Below, one piece after another: positions 1 through 10,368 of a stretch of DNA of 64,000 nucleotides. The DNA lies in contig CAVXVR010000003.1 in NCBI GenBank assembly GCA_963765285.1, forward strand, positions 1-64,000, given 5' to 3'. This DNA comes from CAVWZH01 sp963765285. GTDB lineage: Bacteria; Acidobacteriota; Terriglobia; Terriglobales; Acidobacteriaceae. Position 1 is the first letter of the stretch. Each line of letters starts with the position of its first letter. The translations under genes were made by a program, and so were the position numbers. The notes below the pieces were generated by a model. It was not told the DNA's origin and made no database searches. It saw only the letters and a program-made list of their open reading frames with translations.

Positions 1-674
1 TGCGCGCGTATCTGCTTATGAGAATGGCCACTCCTGCAGCGAGCAAAAAGAGCGCGGTGATTGTGGCGAGCACATGCGGCCAGGGCGTCCACGCGGGCGT
101 GAGCTTTTCGAGCGGGACGCCGGGCGCGTTCTGCGGGTGCAGGATGTGCATGACTGCGAAGAAGAGGAAGGCGATGGCGTTGACGAGGCTTCCGACGAGG
201 ATGAGCACGCGGCGGCGGGGCGCGTGAGATGCAGCGAAGGCGAGGAAGCCGCTGGCGAAGGCTGAGTCGCGAAGGACGACGGCCCACGAGATTCGATCAT
301 GGCTGGCCGCGACGCGGGGAATATGAATCGTGAGAACAAAGATGAAGATCATCACGGCAAGGAGCGTGGAGGAGAGCATCGTGTAGCGGTTCCAGGCGAG
401 GCTCAGTGCGCCGGCGAGGAGGGCGAGGCCCACGAAGGCGACCCAGAAGAGATGGAAGGGTATCCAACTGGGAACGCCGGAATAGAAGCGGTTTGATGTT
501 GAGCATGTGCTCGGCCCCGAATGCGGCGAGGCCGGAGGCAGCGAAGACTCGCCCGAGGACGATGAATTTTTCGAACTTGACGGCTGCAGCGAATTCGCTC
601 CGCACCGAGATGAAACCCATGATCAGGAAGACGAGGCCCGTAAACCACGGCCAGAAGATGTAGTGCGTGAACAA
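1..674 (-). CDS. DoxX-like multi-pass membrane protein, 3' end outside window, frameshifted
   Basis: Reading the minus strand gives a hydrophobic protein with about six membrane segments that runs off the left edge. I place the start at a TTG (672-674) because GGAGG lies six bases upstream. The first ~63 residues (down to about 484) are in one frame and the rest in another. Removing one C of the CC pair before the break gives a continuous segment reading NIKRFYSGVPSWIPFH, which resembles DoxX/SURF4-type small membrane proteins. The function is unknown, and the family call rests on the VPSWIP signature and membrane topology only. The break is probably a homopolymer length error. Confidence 0.5.
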
Positions 675-844
675 TGACTGCCTCCTGTGCGGAAGACACA
701 CCCCCGCGTATCCTGCGCGGGCGACAGAATTGTCCGATGGTAGCTGCCTGAGGGGGCAGAGGCCATAACCACTTCTAGCTGAGATTTGGGGCCTCAGGCT
801 GTACACTTTGGGACGCGATGATTTTCGGAATTATGAGGAAAAGA

Positions 845-2056
845 ATGTCACGACGTTTTGCGATGTGTGCGAAGTCCGGAGTTGTTTGCCTTACCTTGAC
901 CGTGCTGTTTGGCTTTCTGACCTGCGCCGCGCAGCAGGCGACTGCGCCGGCCCGGCCCGTGCAGCAGTCATCGGCGCCTACGGCACTTGTGGCCGCACCT
1001 CCAAAGAGTCCGCAGGTGGACGCGGAGGGGAACGCGACCTTCACGCTGGCGATGCCAAATGCCGCGAAGGTGGAGCTGCATGTGGAGAACGTGCGGGAGC
1101 CCTTTCCAGTGACCAAGGGCGCGGACGGCTCGTGGACGGTGACGGTTCCGAAGCTGGCTCCCGAGTACTACAGCTATTCGTATGACGTGGACGGCACGAG
1201 CATAACCGATCCTCACAACACGCTGTGAAGACCAGCTTCTTCAACAAGCAGAAGCGTGTTCGTGGTGCCGGGGCAGCCGCCGATGCCGTGGGAAGAGGAG
1301 GATGTTCCACGGCGTGGTGTACCACCACTTCTACCACTCGAAGATCGTGGACATTAACAGCGAGTACTACGTGTACACGCCGCCGGGATTTGACGCGAAG
1401 AGCGGGAAGAAGTATCCGGTACTTTATCTGCTGCACGGGTACAGCGACGACGCGAGCGCCTGGACATGGATGGGCAAGGCAAACGTGATTCTCGACAACC
1501 TGATCGCGCAGGGTAAGGCGAAGCCGATGATCGTCGTGATGCCGCTCGGGTACGGCACGATGGACATGATCACGAAAGGATGGGCGGTCTGGCGGGATCC
1601 GGAAACGACGTCACGCAACTTCAAAGACTACGCGCGCGTGCTGTATGACGAGGCAATGCCTACGGTGAAGCCGAGTATCCGCTGTCCGACAAGCGCGAGG
1701 AGCACGCGATTGCGGGGCTCTCAATGGGTGGCGCCGAGACGCTGCTCGTTGGCCTGAACCACACCGACGACTTTGCCTACATCGGAGCCTTCAGCGCCGG
1801 AGGAATCGGCGAGAGCAATTTCGGGCCTCTGTTTCCGGCGATCACTCCGCAGACCGGCGCCCAGATCCAGTCGAAGCTCAAGGTATTCTGGGTCGCCTGT
1901 GGCACCGAGGACGGGCTTTACCCCGCGAATCAAAAGCTGATCGCGTGGCTGAAAGAGCAGGGCATGCAGCCTACGCCCATCTCGACCCCGGGGATGCATG
2001 TGTGGATGGTGTGGCGGGACAACCTGAGCAACTTTGCTCCGCTGCTGTTCAAGTAG
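845..2056 (+). CDS. enterochelin-esterase-like alpha/beta hydrolase, four frameshifts
   Basis: Secreted or periplasmic esterase of the Fes/IroE-like (esterase D) family. An N-terminal signal peptide (residues ~6-30, ending CAAQQ) is followed by an E-set/CBM48-like beta domain, then the hydrolase fold: YLLHGYSDD, the nucleophile elbow GLSMGG, and a C-terminal catalytic His (GMHVW). The coding sequence changes frame near 1226, 1250, 1306 and 1668. Adding one G, removing one A, removing one C and adding one G gives a continuous ~403-residue protein with no net length change. Start at 845 is preferred because AGGA precedes it by six bases; 818 is the other option. Substrate is not predictable; acidobacterial relatives often act on plant-derived esters. 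Confidence 0.65.
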
Positions 2057-2058
2057 AC

Positions 2059-2645
2059 ATGACAACGTGGGTGCTGCTCGCCGGCCTGCCCGGCACCGGG
2101 AAGAGCACGCTGGCGCGGGCGGAGTCGGCGCGTCTGAGGGAGTGGTTCTGGATAAGGATCGCGTCCGCGAGGGGCTCTGTTCCCAGGTCCGCTTACCGAC
2201 TACACGCGGGAGCAGGACGATCTCTGCGTGCGGGCCATGCTGGAAGCGGCGGCGTATCTGACTGAACGGCGGAGGGCTGCGTTCATTTTCATCGACGGCA
2301 GGACATTCTCCAGACGCGACCAGATCGACGAGGTGATCGGCGCGGCGGAGCGGGCCGGGGCTCGGTGGCGGATTTTGCATGTGACGTGTTCGGATGCGGT
2401 GGCCGAGGCTCGGCTGAACAAGGCCGATCCGGGGAATCCGGCGAAGAATCGCGATGTCGACGCTCTATCGGCGGGTGAAGGCGAGCTTCGAGCCGATTAC
2501 CTATCCGAAGCTCGACTTGGATACGACGGAGGGAGTGGAGGACGTGGTGGATGGAGCGGTCACGGTGGCTGGTTGTGTAAAGGTCGGAAACTCGCCAGCA
2601 GGATTTTGGCGTCACGCTCATCTGCCTGTAAGCAAATTGAAATGA
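2059..2645 (+). CDS. P-loop kinase-like ATPase (AAA_33 type), frameshifted
   Basis: Begins two bases after the esterase stop. The N-terminus carries a Walker A motif (GLPGTGKST, residues 8-16). Later fragments in other frames read LDKDRVREGL, then ALVRAMLEAAAYLTE-like helical sequence, and finally a NKADPGNP-KNRDVD segment followed by LYRRVKASFEPI, typical of small nucleotide or sugar kinases of the AAA_33/zeta-toxin-like group. At least three frame changes lie between about 2130 and 2460. The 3' end is uncertain: the last open frame stops at 2645, but the family would end around 2575. Substrate unknown. Confidence 0.5.
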
Positions 2646-2718
2646 ATCGGCCTGCCGCGAGGGCCCATCTCATAGGCGCGCTGTTCTGGGAACGTAAATC
2701 GCATATGGAGGAATGTAG

Positions 2719-3747
2719 ATGGCTGAGACGAAGACAGGCAGATATGTGCAGGTGGTGAAGTCGGGCGGTCCGCTGGAGGTAGTGACGCGGCCGGTTCCGG
2801 AGCCGGGGCCGGGGCAGGTGCGTGTGCGCGTGCAGGCATGCGGGGTTTGTCACAGCGATTCGATCACAATGTACGGGCTGTTTCCGGGGATTGCCTATCC
2901 GCGTGTGCCCGGGCATGAGATCGTGGGCACGGTGGACGCGCTCGGTGATGGCGTCACGCAGTGGAAAGCCGGCCAGCGCGTGGGAATCGGCTGGTACGGT
3001 GGCCACTGCGGCAAGTGCGAACCGTGCCGTCGCGGCGACCATATTTGTTGCGTGATCCTGCAGATTCCGGGCATCACTTATGACGGCGGATATGCCGACT
3101 ATGTTGTCGCTCCGGCGATGGCGCTGGCCGCAGTACCGGATTCGCTCTCCGGCGCCGAGGCTGGTCCGCTGCTCTGCGCCGGCATCACGACCTTCAACGC
3201 GATCCGCAACAGCGGCGCGCGGCCTCCGGACGTGGTGGCGGTCCTCGGAATGGGCGGCCTTGGGCACCTGGGCGTGCAGTATGCGGCGAAGATGGGCTAT
3301 ACCACCGTGGCGATTGCCCGCGGCGCCGACAAGGCTGATTTCGCACATAAACTGGGTGCGCATTACTACATCGACAACGCAGCACAGGACGTATCGGCGG
3401 AACTGCAGAAACTGGGCGGGGCGCGGGCCATTATCGCCACGGTAACCGACGCCGACGCAATGTCGTCGACAATTGGCGGCCTGGGCCACCAGGGCAAGCT
3501 GGTAATACTGGGCGTGCCGGGCGATCCATTGAAGGTTCCGGCGATTCCGCTGATCATGCAAAAGCGGGCTGTCGCCGGATGGCCGAGCGGAACCTCGATC
3601 GACTCTGAAGACACGCTGAAGTTCAGCTCGCTCTTCGGCGTGAAAGCGATGATCGAGAAGTATCCTCTGGACAAGGCTCCCGAGGCCTTTGAGCGGATGA
3701 TGAGCGGTAAGGCGCGCTTCAGAGTCGTGGTGGAGACTGGCGCGTAA
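2719..3747 (+). CDS. zinc-dependent alcohol dehydrogenase (MDR superfamily)
   Basis: Intact 342-residue medium-chain dehydrogenase that oxidises alcohols or reduces aldehydes with NAD(P). The catalytic zinc ligands are visible in CGVCHSD (about residue 40) and PGHE (about 65), the structural zinc site is the CGKCEPCRRGDHIC segment (about 97-110), and the Rossmann loop reads GMGGLGH (about 175). ATGGAGGAATGTAG just upstream supplies an AGGA ribosome binding site. It resembles class I zinc alcohol dehydrogenases of the AdhA/AdhP kind. It stands alone, closed by a terminator at 3791. Confidence 0.9.
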   Translation: MAETKTGRYVQVVKSGGPLEVVTRPVPEPGPGQVRVRVQACGVCHSDSITMYGLFPGIAYPRVPGHEIVGTVDALGDGVTQWKAGQRVGIGWYGGHCGKCEPCRRGDHICCVILQIPGITYDGGYADYVVAPAMALAAVPDSLSGAEAGPLLCAGITTFNAIRNSGARPPDVVAVLGMGGLGHLGVQYAAKMGYTTVAIARGADKADFAHKLGAHYYIDNAAQDVSAELQKLGGARAIIATVTDADAMSSTIGGLGHQGKLVILGVPGDPLKVPAIPLIMQKRAVAGWPSGTSIDSEDTLKFSSLFGVKAMIEKYPLDKAPEAFERMMSGKARFRVVVETGA

Positions 3748-3790
3748 GAAGCAAAATTCAACCTTCAGCAATCAGCGTTCGAAAAGAAGA

Positions 3791-3818
3791 AGCGAGCCCT
3801 CCCGGCTCGCTTTCCTTT
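3791..3818 (+). terminator. rho-independent terminator after the alcohol dehydrogenase
   Basis: Perfect 8-bp stem AGCGAGCC / GGCTCGCT with a 5-base loop (3791-3811), followed by a T-rich run TTCCTTT. It sits 43 bases after the dehydrogenase stop and directly before the ABC transporter start, so it separates the two units. Confidence 0.7.
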
Positions 3819-3830
3819 ATGCTGCGAGCA

Positions 3831-4634
3831 ATGGGTACACCGGCAATTTCCACGCGCGGGCTGACGCGGCGCTTTGGAGATTTCACCGCTGTCGACGACG
3901 TGACGCTCAGTGTCGCGCCTGGGCAGTTCTTCGGATTTCTCGGACCGAATGGGGCAGGGAAGTCGACGACCATCAAGATGCTGACCGGGCTGCTCGAGCC
4001 GACGGCGGGTGAGATCGAAATCCTTGGGCAAAGATTCGCAGCGTCATCGCTCGACCTGAAGCGGCAGATGGGCGTTGTCCCAGAAGGCATGGCGCTGCTC
4101 GGTCGCCTGACGGCATCCGAATATCTGCGGTTCGTGGGGCGGATGTATGGGCTTGACCGCGAGACTACGAATCGCCGCACCGAAGAGCTGCTGGACTTCA
4201 TGCAGCTGGCCAGCGAGCCGAAGAAGCTGATCACGGATTTCTCACACGGCATGCAGAAAAAGCTGGCGCTGGCTGCGGCGGTGATTCACGGCCCGAAGGT
4301 GCTGTTTCTCGATGAGCCGTTCGAGGGAGTCGATGCGATAGCCGCGGGGACGCTGAAGGCGATGCTCCAGGGAATGATCCATCGCGGGGCAACCATCTTT
4401 CTCACATCCCATGTGCTGGAGATCGTGGAGCGGCTGTGCAGCCACGTCGCCATCATTCACAAGGGCCGGCTGGTAGCGAACGGATCGCTCGAGGAGCTGC
4501 GCGCCGGCGTCGAGACAGGGCTCGAAGACGCCGGCATCGCTGGTTCCGATGAAAAGCTGACGCTCGAGGAGATTTTCCTGAACGTGGTCGGCGCAGTCAC
4601 CGCCGAGCCCGCCCAGGAGCTCTCCTGGTTGTGA
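3831..4634 (+). CDS. ABC-2 type exporter ATP-binding protein
   Basis: Energises an export complex with the permease encoded next (stop and start overlap as GTGA). Walker A is GPNGAGKST (about residue 40), signature motif FSHGMQKK replaces canonical LSGGQ (about 140), Walker B is VLFLDEPFEGVD, and the switch His is in LTSHVLE. The FSHGM signature is common in ABC-2/CcmA-like drug and lipid exporters. Start chosen at the ATG preceding GTPAIST (3831); an upstream in-frame ATG at 3819 lies inside the T-tract of the terminator. Transported substrate unknown. Confidence 0.85.
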   Translation: MGTPAISTRGLTRRFGDFTAVDDVTLSVAPGQFFGFLGPNGAGKSTTIKMLTGLLEPTAGEIEILGQRFAASSLDLKRQMGVVPEGMALLGRLTASEYLRFVGRMYGLDRETTNRRTEELLDFMQLASEPKKLITDFSHGMQKKLALAAAVIHGPKVLFLDEPFEGVDAIAAGTLKAMLQGMIHRGATIFLTSHVLEIVERLCSHVAIIHKGRLVANGSLEELRAGVETGLEDAGIAGSDEKLTLEEIFLNVVGAVTAEPAQELSWL

Positions 4635-5970
4635 GAGACGGGGTTGTGATGCTTTCAACGCTTGCTCGCGCCCAGTACGCGGCGCTGGCGCGCGCCCGGC
4701 TGCAGATGCTGGTCAATTCGCTGCGATCAAAGCGGGGAAGCTTCGATCTCGCAGCCCGCATCATCCGCATCGGATTTTTTCTGCTTATCGGTGCCCTGAT
4801 CGGAGCCGGACTGGGTGCAGGCGCATACCAGATTGCGAAAGACAACCAGCTACGCCTGCTTCCGCTGTTGTTCTGGCCGGTCATGATGTTGTGGCAATTG
4901 GCTCCCGTGGTCCTGGCTTCCTTCCAAGAGCCCGTTGATCTGAGCCTGCTCTTACGCTTCCCGGTGGGCTTCGGGTCGTATGTGCTGGACTATCTCGTCT
5001 TCGGTCTCTTCGACGCTTCATCGATACTCGGCGGCTTCTGTCTCGTCGGAATCTGGATCGGCCTCGTACTGGCGAGCCCGGGATTGGCAGGGTGGGCGAC
5101 GATTGCCGCAATTCTCTTTGCCGCATTCAATGTTCTCCTCACGCGGATGATCTTTGCGTGGCTCGACCGCTGGCTGGCGCAGAGAAAAACGCGCGAGGTG
5201 CTGGGGATGGTTTTTCTCGTCCTGATCCTCGGAGCGCAGGTGTTGAATCCGGCACTGTATCAACAGCACGGGCCGCCATCGCAAAAGACGATGGCGACGT
5301 TCATGCACGTAGCGCGTACGGCGAATCGTGTGCAGAGGACGCTTCCCCCGGGACTCACAGGCCTTGCGGTCGAGGAGGCCTCCCACGAGCGCTACTCAAT
5401 AGCCGCAGCATCGCTCGCCGGGCTCACCCTGTATGCTCTGGCGGCCGGATCACTGCTCTGCCTGCGGCTGCGGGCGCAGTATCGCGGAGAGGATCTGGGC
5501 GAAGCGCCCCGCCGCTCTACGAAGCCAGAGGAAGCCGCCCGGCCGGGCTTTGATCTCTCCGGACCCATTGGTGCCGTGGTCGAGAAGGAGCTCCGCTATC
5601 TCGCGCGCAGCGGCGTCATGCTTTACAGCCTCGTGGCTCCGCTGGTGATGCTTTTTGTGCTCGGCCGCAGCGGGACCGGAGCGAATTTCGCCGCGCAGTA
5701 CTCTTTGCCTGTCGGGGTAGCCTATGGATTCCTGGGCCTGACGCGGCTTATCTACAACAGCCTGGGCGGCGAGGGTGCCGGGATTCAGCTCTACTTCCTC
5801 TCACCCACTCCGATGCGAACCGTAATGCTGGCGAAGAACATTGTGCATCTGATGCTCTTCGCGGCTGAGTTAACCATCGTCTGCGCGATACTGATTTTCC
5901 GCTTTGGCCTGCCAGACGCTCTGATGCTCGCGGCGACGGCGTCCTGGCTGCTCTTCGCCCTGCCTGCCCA
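4631..5970 (+). CDS. ABC exporter permease, 3' end lost at an abnormal junction
   Basis: Hydrophobic ABC-2-like permease that partners the preceding ATPase. About ten membrane segments are visible in residues 1-446, split by a cytoplasmic stretch (RAQYRGEDLG...). GTG at 4631 overlaps the ATPase stop; ATG at 4649 is an alternative. After the hydrophobic LLFALPAQLAA segment the frame continues with no membrane character into a quinoprotein tail (next entry). Permeases of this group normally finish with two or three more membrane helices, so the native C-terminus is missing here. Confidence 0.65.
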
Positions 5971-6583
5971 GCTGGCTGCATATACCGCGGACACTGGGAA
6001 GAAAGTCTGGTCGGTTCAAACTGGCTCTGCCATCGATTCAGTTCCGGTCACCTTCGCGGTGAAGGGCGAACAGTATGTCTTGACCCCCGTGGGATGGGGT
6101 TCGGGTTCAAGATTATTCGCCCCAGCCTGGACCATGGCAACGCCCCAATCGAAACGCGGCCCCACCCGCCTGCTGGCCTTTAAACTTAGAGCAACCATGG
6201 CTTTCCCCACTCCGCCCGACGTCGTGCCGCCGGTACCGAAACCACCAGAACAGACCGCGAACCAGGAAACTATCAAACACGGCAAAGAGCTTTACGGAAC
6301 CTTCGTTTGCGATGGCTGTCATTCTCCCGCAGTCGATGGCAGCGGCGCATGGGTGGAGAGTGGCGCAGTTCCGGATTTGCGTTACGCCCCACCTCAAGTC
6401 CATCGCCAGTGGCATGCCATCGTTCTGAACGGCACGCATTGGGAGCAGGGTATGCCGGGCTTCGCCGATCCTCCAAAATTTGCTTTTCCCAACATGAAGA
6501 TGACGGCGGAGGACGCCGACGCAATTCACGCCTACATCATCGACCAGTCGTGGAAGGCTTACAACGCAGAACAGAAGAAGTAG
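5971..6583 (+). pseudogene. C-terminal fragment of a quinohemoprotein (PQQ) dehydrogenase with cytochrome c domain
   Basis: About 203 residues fused in frame to the permease. The first part carries a PQQ-propeller blade (ADTGKKVW, then DSVPVTF and GEQYV) and a proline-rich linker. The second is a class I cytochrome c with haem site CDGCH (about 6313-6327) and axial Met in GMPGF. In a complete quinohemoprotein alcohol dehydrogenase (about 650-720 residues) this corresponds to the last blade plus the cytochrome domain; the ~450-residue propeller and signal peptide are absent. The fragment cannot be exported or bind PQQ as it stands. Misassembly explains it better than a natural fusion. Confidence 0.7.
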
Positions 6584-6659
6584 TTGTCAGAGAGATCTAA
6601 CTGAGAGGCTTTGGCGGTTGAGCCGCGTCCCTCGGCACCGACGGTGGGGAGCGGGATTT

Positions 6660-7034
6660 TTAACCGCGCGCCAGCTTCAGAATGCGGTCCATCTCTTCCG
6701 CCAGAGCGCGCCCGTTGATGGGCTTTGACAAATAGCCGTCAAACCCGGAACTCAGCAGTTTTTCCTTCTCTCCCAGCATTGCATTGGCGGTGACTGCCAG
6801 AATCGGAAGGTGGGCGAGACGCAGTTCCTCGCGAATCTTCCGCACTGCGCTGAGACCGTCCATGACGGGCATATTGACATCCAGCAGCAAAATGTCGGGC
6901 TGAGCCTGTTTCAGCTCGTCGAGGGCCTCCTGGCCGTTGCAGGTCTCGGTCACGGTGTGGCCGCGCGCCTCGAGTAATTCGCGAAGCAATTCGCGGTTGA
7001 CCGCATTGTCTTCGGCAATGAGGACCTTGCTCAT
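6660..7034 (-). CDS. single-domain response regulator (CheY-like receiver)
   Basis: A 124-residue receiver with no output domain. Visible residues: the acidic pair ED near residue 8, phospho-acceptor Asp in LLLDVNMPVMDG (about 52), Thr in LAVTANAM (about 81) and Lys in YLSKPI (about 103). Its ATG overlaps the stop of the hybrid kinase, so the two are translationally coupled. It probably takes phosphate from that kinase or its receiver domains and acts as a phosphorelay intermediate or by protein contact. Confidence 0.9.
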   Translation of the reverse strand: MSKVLIAEDNAVNRELLRELLEARGHTVTETCNGQEALDELKQAQPDILLLDVNMPVMDGLSAVRKIREELRLAHLPILAVTANAMLGEKEKLLSSGFDGYLSKPINGRALAEEMDRILKLARG

Positions 7035-10000
7035 GACTGCTTCGCCGCCTTTGCTTTATCAGGATTGCGAATCACCCTGCCGATTTCAGTCAACAACCGC
7101 CGCTGCCACGAACCGTCCTTGGGGAACAACGCCTGGGTATCGCGGCTCAGGAGATCGATTTCCTCTTGTGTCAGGTTCTTCCCCGTCATCACGAAGATGG
7201 GAAGATCTTTCAACGTCGGATTTTCCCGCACATGGCGGATCACCTGAAAGCCGTCGATGCCTGGCATCAGTAAATCCAGCAAGACAGCGCTCACCATCTT
7301 CGAGGACAACACTTCCAGAGCACGTGCCCCGGATTGCACGCTCTGGGTTTCGTAGCCTTCGGAGCGCAAGGTTTCCTGCAGCAGTTCCAGCGTCTTGGGA
7401 TCATCGTCCACCAGAAGCAGAGCACAATCCTCATCTTCGGGAGGACGCACGTGCTTATGAATCGCTTCCAACAAGGCAGGCTTGCGAATCGGTTTGAGCA
7501 AATAGTCGGCCGCCCCCAAGGCAAAGCCCACCTGTTTTTGGTCGACGATGGAGATGATAATGATGGGAATATGTGCCGTCTCCGGGGTCTTTCTCAGGGC
7601 GACCAAGGTCTCGAAGCCAGTTCCCCCGGGTATCAACACATCCAGGGTGATGGCGTCGGGCAGAATTTGCTGCGCTTTCTGGATCGCTTCCCCTCCAGAT
7701 TCAGCCATGATGGTCCGGTACTCCGGAACCAGGTAACTGGCGATCAGTTCGCGAGCCGGAGCTTCGTCGTCCACGATGAGAATCAGCGGCTTCGCACGCC
7801 CTGAACTCACCAGGACCGGAAGACTGCCAGGCACCGTCGCAGTTGCGCGGACGCCGGAGGAGATCGTGGATCCAGCAGGCAGAGTAAAGGTGAAGTGGCT
7901 GCCCTTCCCCAGTTCGCTCGCCACCGAAATTTTGCCGCCTTGCTGCTCCACCAGACGCCGGGTAATCGCCAGGCCCAATCCCGTGCCTTGATTCGCAGTG
8001 GTCTTGTCGGTGCCTTCGACTTGCCGGAACTCTTCGAAGATAAGTTCCTGATCTTCATCTTTGATGCCGATGCCCGTATCGGTTACCGCGATACAAATCT
8101 TGCCGCCGGCGTCCCGGCAATCCACGTCGATGCGACCATCCCTCGGAGTGAACTTGACCGCGTTACTGATCAGGTTGTAAAGAATCTGTTTGAAGCGTAC
8201 CCGATCGGCATGTACCGGACGATCCGTCTCGACGGTTTGATCGCACCTGGATGTTCTTTGACCATGGCCAGGGGGCGAATGGTGGAGAGCACCTCCGGCA
8301 AGGCGTCTTTCACCTGGAAATCTTCACAGTGCAGTTCCAGTTGCCCGGCTTCGATTTTCGACAGGTCCAGAATGTCGTTGATAAGCTGCAACAGGTGGGC
8401 TGATCCCTGTTTGATGTGGTTCACGAAACGTTGCTGCTTGGGGTTGAGTTCGCCGGAAACGCCCTCCGCCAGCAGATCGGAAAATCCGACAATCGCATTG
8501 AGCGGGGTGCGCAACTCATGGCTCATGCTTGCCAGAAACTTGCTCTTCATCTTGGTGGCGCGTTCGACCTCACGGTTCCGCAAGTCAAGTTCCCGGTTGG
8601 CGGCTTCCAGACGGACGGTAAACCTGTGGCGCTCCTCTTCCGTGCGCTTGCGTTCAGTGATGTCAACCGCAATCACGAAATCGGCGGGGCGGCCGGCAAA
8701 GGTGAGAGAGTATGAGGTGATATCGACGTAGATAAGCTCCCCGCTCTTCCTGCGGTGGCGCCAATCGCTGCTCCGGTGATTCCCATCGTGTAGACCGTTT
8801 ATGATCTCCAAGAGCCGGGGGACATCTTCAGGCGGACGAATGTCCAGGATGCTCATGGACAAGAACTCTTCCCGGGAATATCCGTACTTTTTGACCGCGG
8901 CTGTGTTGACCGCAAGAAAGTGCAGTGTCTCCCGGTCGTAAATCCAGGCCGGCTGAGGATTCAGTTCAAAAAGCTTGCGGTACCGTTCTTCACTGGCGCG
9001 CACCTCTTCTTCCGCGCGCTTGCGCTCGGTGATATCGCGCGCCACCGCGTAGATGAGTCCCTGATGATTAAGCCCTCGCCGCGGCAAGGCAACCGAGTTC
9101 CATAAGAGGCATTTGTAGGAACCGTCTTTGCACCGATAACGGTTTTCGAACGCAACCGTGACTTCTTCTTGCTGGAGCTTGGAGCCTTCGGCCACGGTCG
9201 CCGCACGGTCGTCCGGATGGACAAACTCTAGATAAGGTTTTGACTTGAGTTCTTCAATTGTGAAACCGAGAGTCCGCTCCCAGGAGGGGTTGAGATGTCT
9301 GAAAAATCCATCAGAGCCAGCGACGCAGAATAGGTCAATCGACAGATTGAGAAATTGATTGCCGGTTTCTAATCGGGAATACAGCGAAGCCATGAACGAA
9401 CTTACTCCCAAGCCGACCGCCAGAAATGCCAATCCGAGAAGCCATATCCGCTGTTCGACCGCCCATGTGCCTTGCTGCAAAGCGGCGGCTGGTTGTTCGA
9501 CCAGAACGGCCCAACCGTACTGGGGCACGGCTCGGTATGTGGCGAAGAAGCTTGTCCCGTCACGCGTAAAGCTACCGTCGCCGGCCAGTCCGGCTTGCGC
9601 CTTCTTTACGGGCTCGTATCCGCTTAAGTCAATCGCCGGGGAAAAGGAGTCTATATTCGGACGGGCCGACAAATACCCCCGCTGGTCTACCAGCGAGATC
9701 GTCCATCCCCCGTCAAGCTTAGTCTGCAACAACTGTTGGCTTAGCGTGTCGAGAGTAAACGGAGCCATGAGAATGCCAATGGGCCTGCCGGCGTCATCCA
9801 TCACCGGAACTGCAATAGCGGTGACCAACTGATACGGTGAAACCGCAGTCTGATAGACCTCGGAAACGTAGGGCTTCCATTGATTCGCGATGCCTTTGTA
9901 CCAGTCGCGGAATGCGAAGTTGTGATTGAGCAAAGCCGGCTGAAGAGGATAAATCCCCCCCATGGTGCCATCGAGGTCATACACGCTGACGAAAGCAAAA

Positions 10001-10326
10001 TCAGGGCGCAGGCTACTCGCTTGCCGCAGGTCCCACGCCACCGAACCCAGGTCTTGCCGCGCCCACGCGTCGCGGAATTTACGACGGCTCGCTATCGATT
10101 GCAGAAACGCCGTGCTCTCGCGAAAGTGGTCCTCGATCAGCGCAGCCGAGATACGTGCTATCTGCGCGCTTTCGGTGGCGGCTTGTCTTTCGGTTTGGTG
10201 CTTAAGCATTACGGACGCGGAATAAGCAAAAAATGCGATGGGCAACAACATCAATGGCACAAGCAAGAAGTGGAGACGCCACCGGCTTCTTGACACCCAT
10301 TCTTCAAGCTTCGGCAGCATCAACAT
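7031..10326 (-). CDS. hybrid sensor histidine kinase (dCache-PAS-PAS-HisKA-HATPase-REC-REC), one frameshift
   Basis: Membrane sensor kinase of about 1,098 residues once one base is restored. Order: TM1 (~17-38), dCache-like periplasmic sensor (~45-285), TM2 (~293-313), two PAS domains each ending in DITERKR (~325-445, 450-565), HisKA with phospho-His in SMSHELRTPLNA (~600), HATPase with DTGIGI and GTGLGLAI boxes, then receivers starting ILIVDDE and LLLVDDD with Asp in TLDVLIPGG and LLDLLMPG. The frame changes between 8230 and 8260. Lengthening AAA to AAAA gives IKTVETDRPVHAD and leads straight into the N box. Taken literally, the sequence gives a kinase with no ATPase domain plus a soluble ATPase-receiver protein. 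Ligand unknown. Confidence 0.85.
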
Positions 10327-10368
10327 GGAACCTTATCCAGTCGGAGGCCCGTGCTCCGGCCTCGGGAG

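Noticed and set aside
2560..3771. 403-codon minus-strand open frame
   Set aside because: Antisense to the intact alcohol dehydrogenase; no domain recognised.
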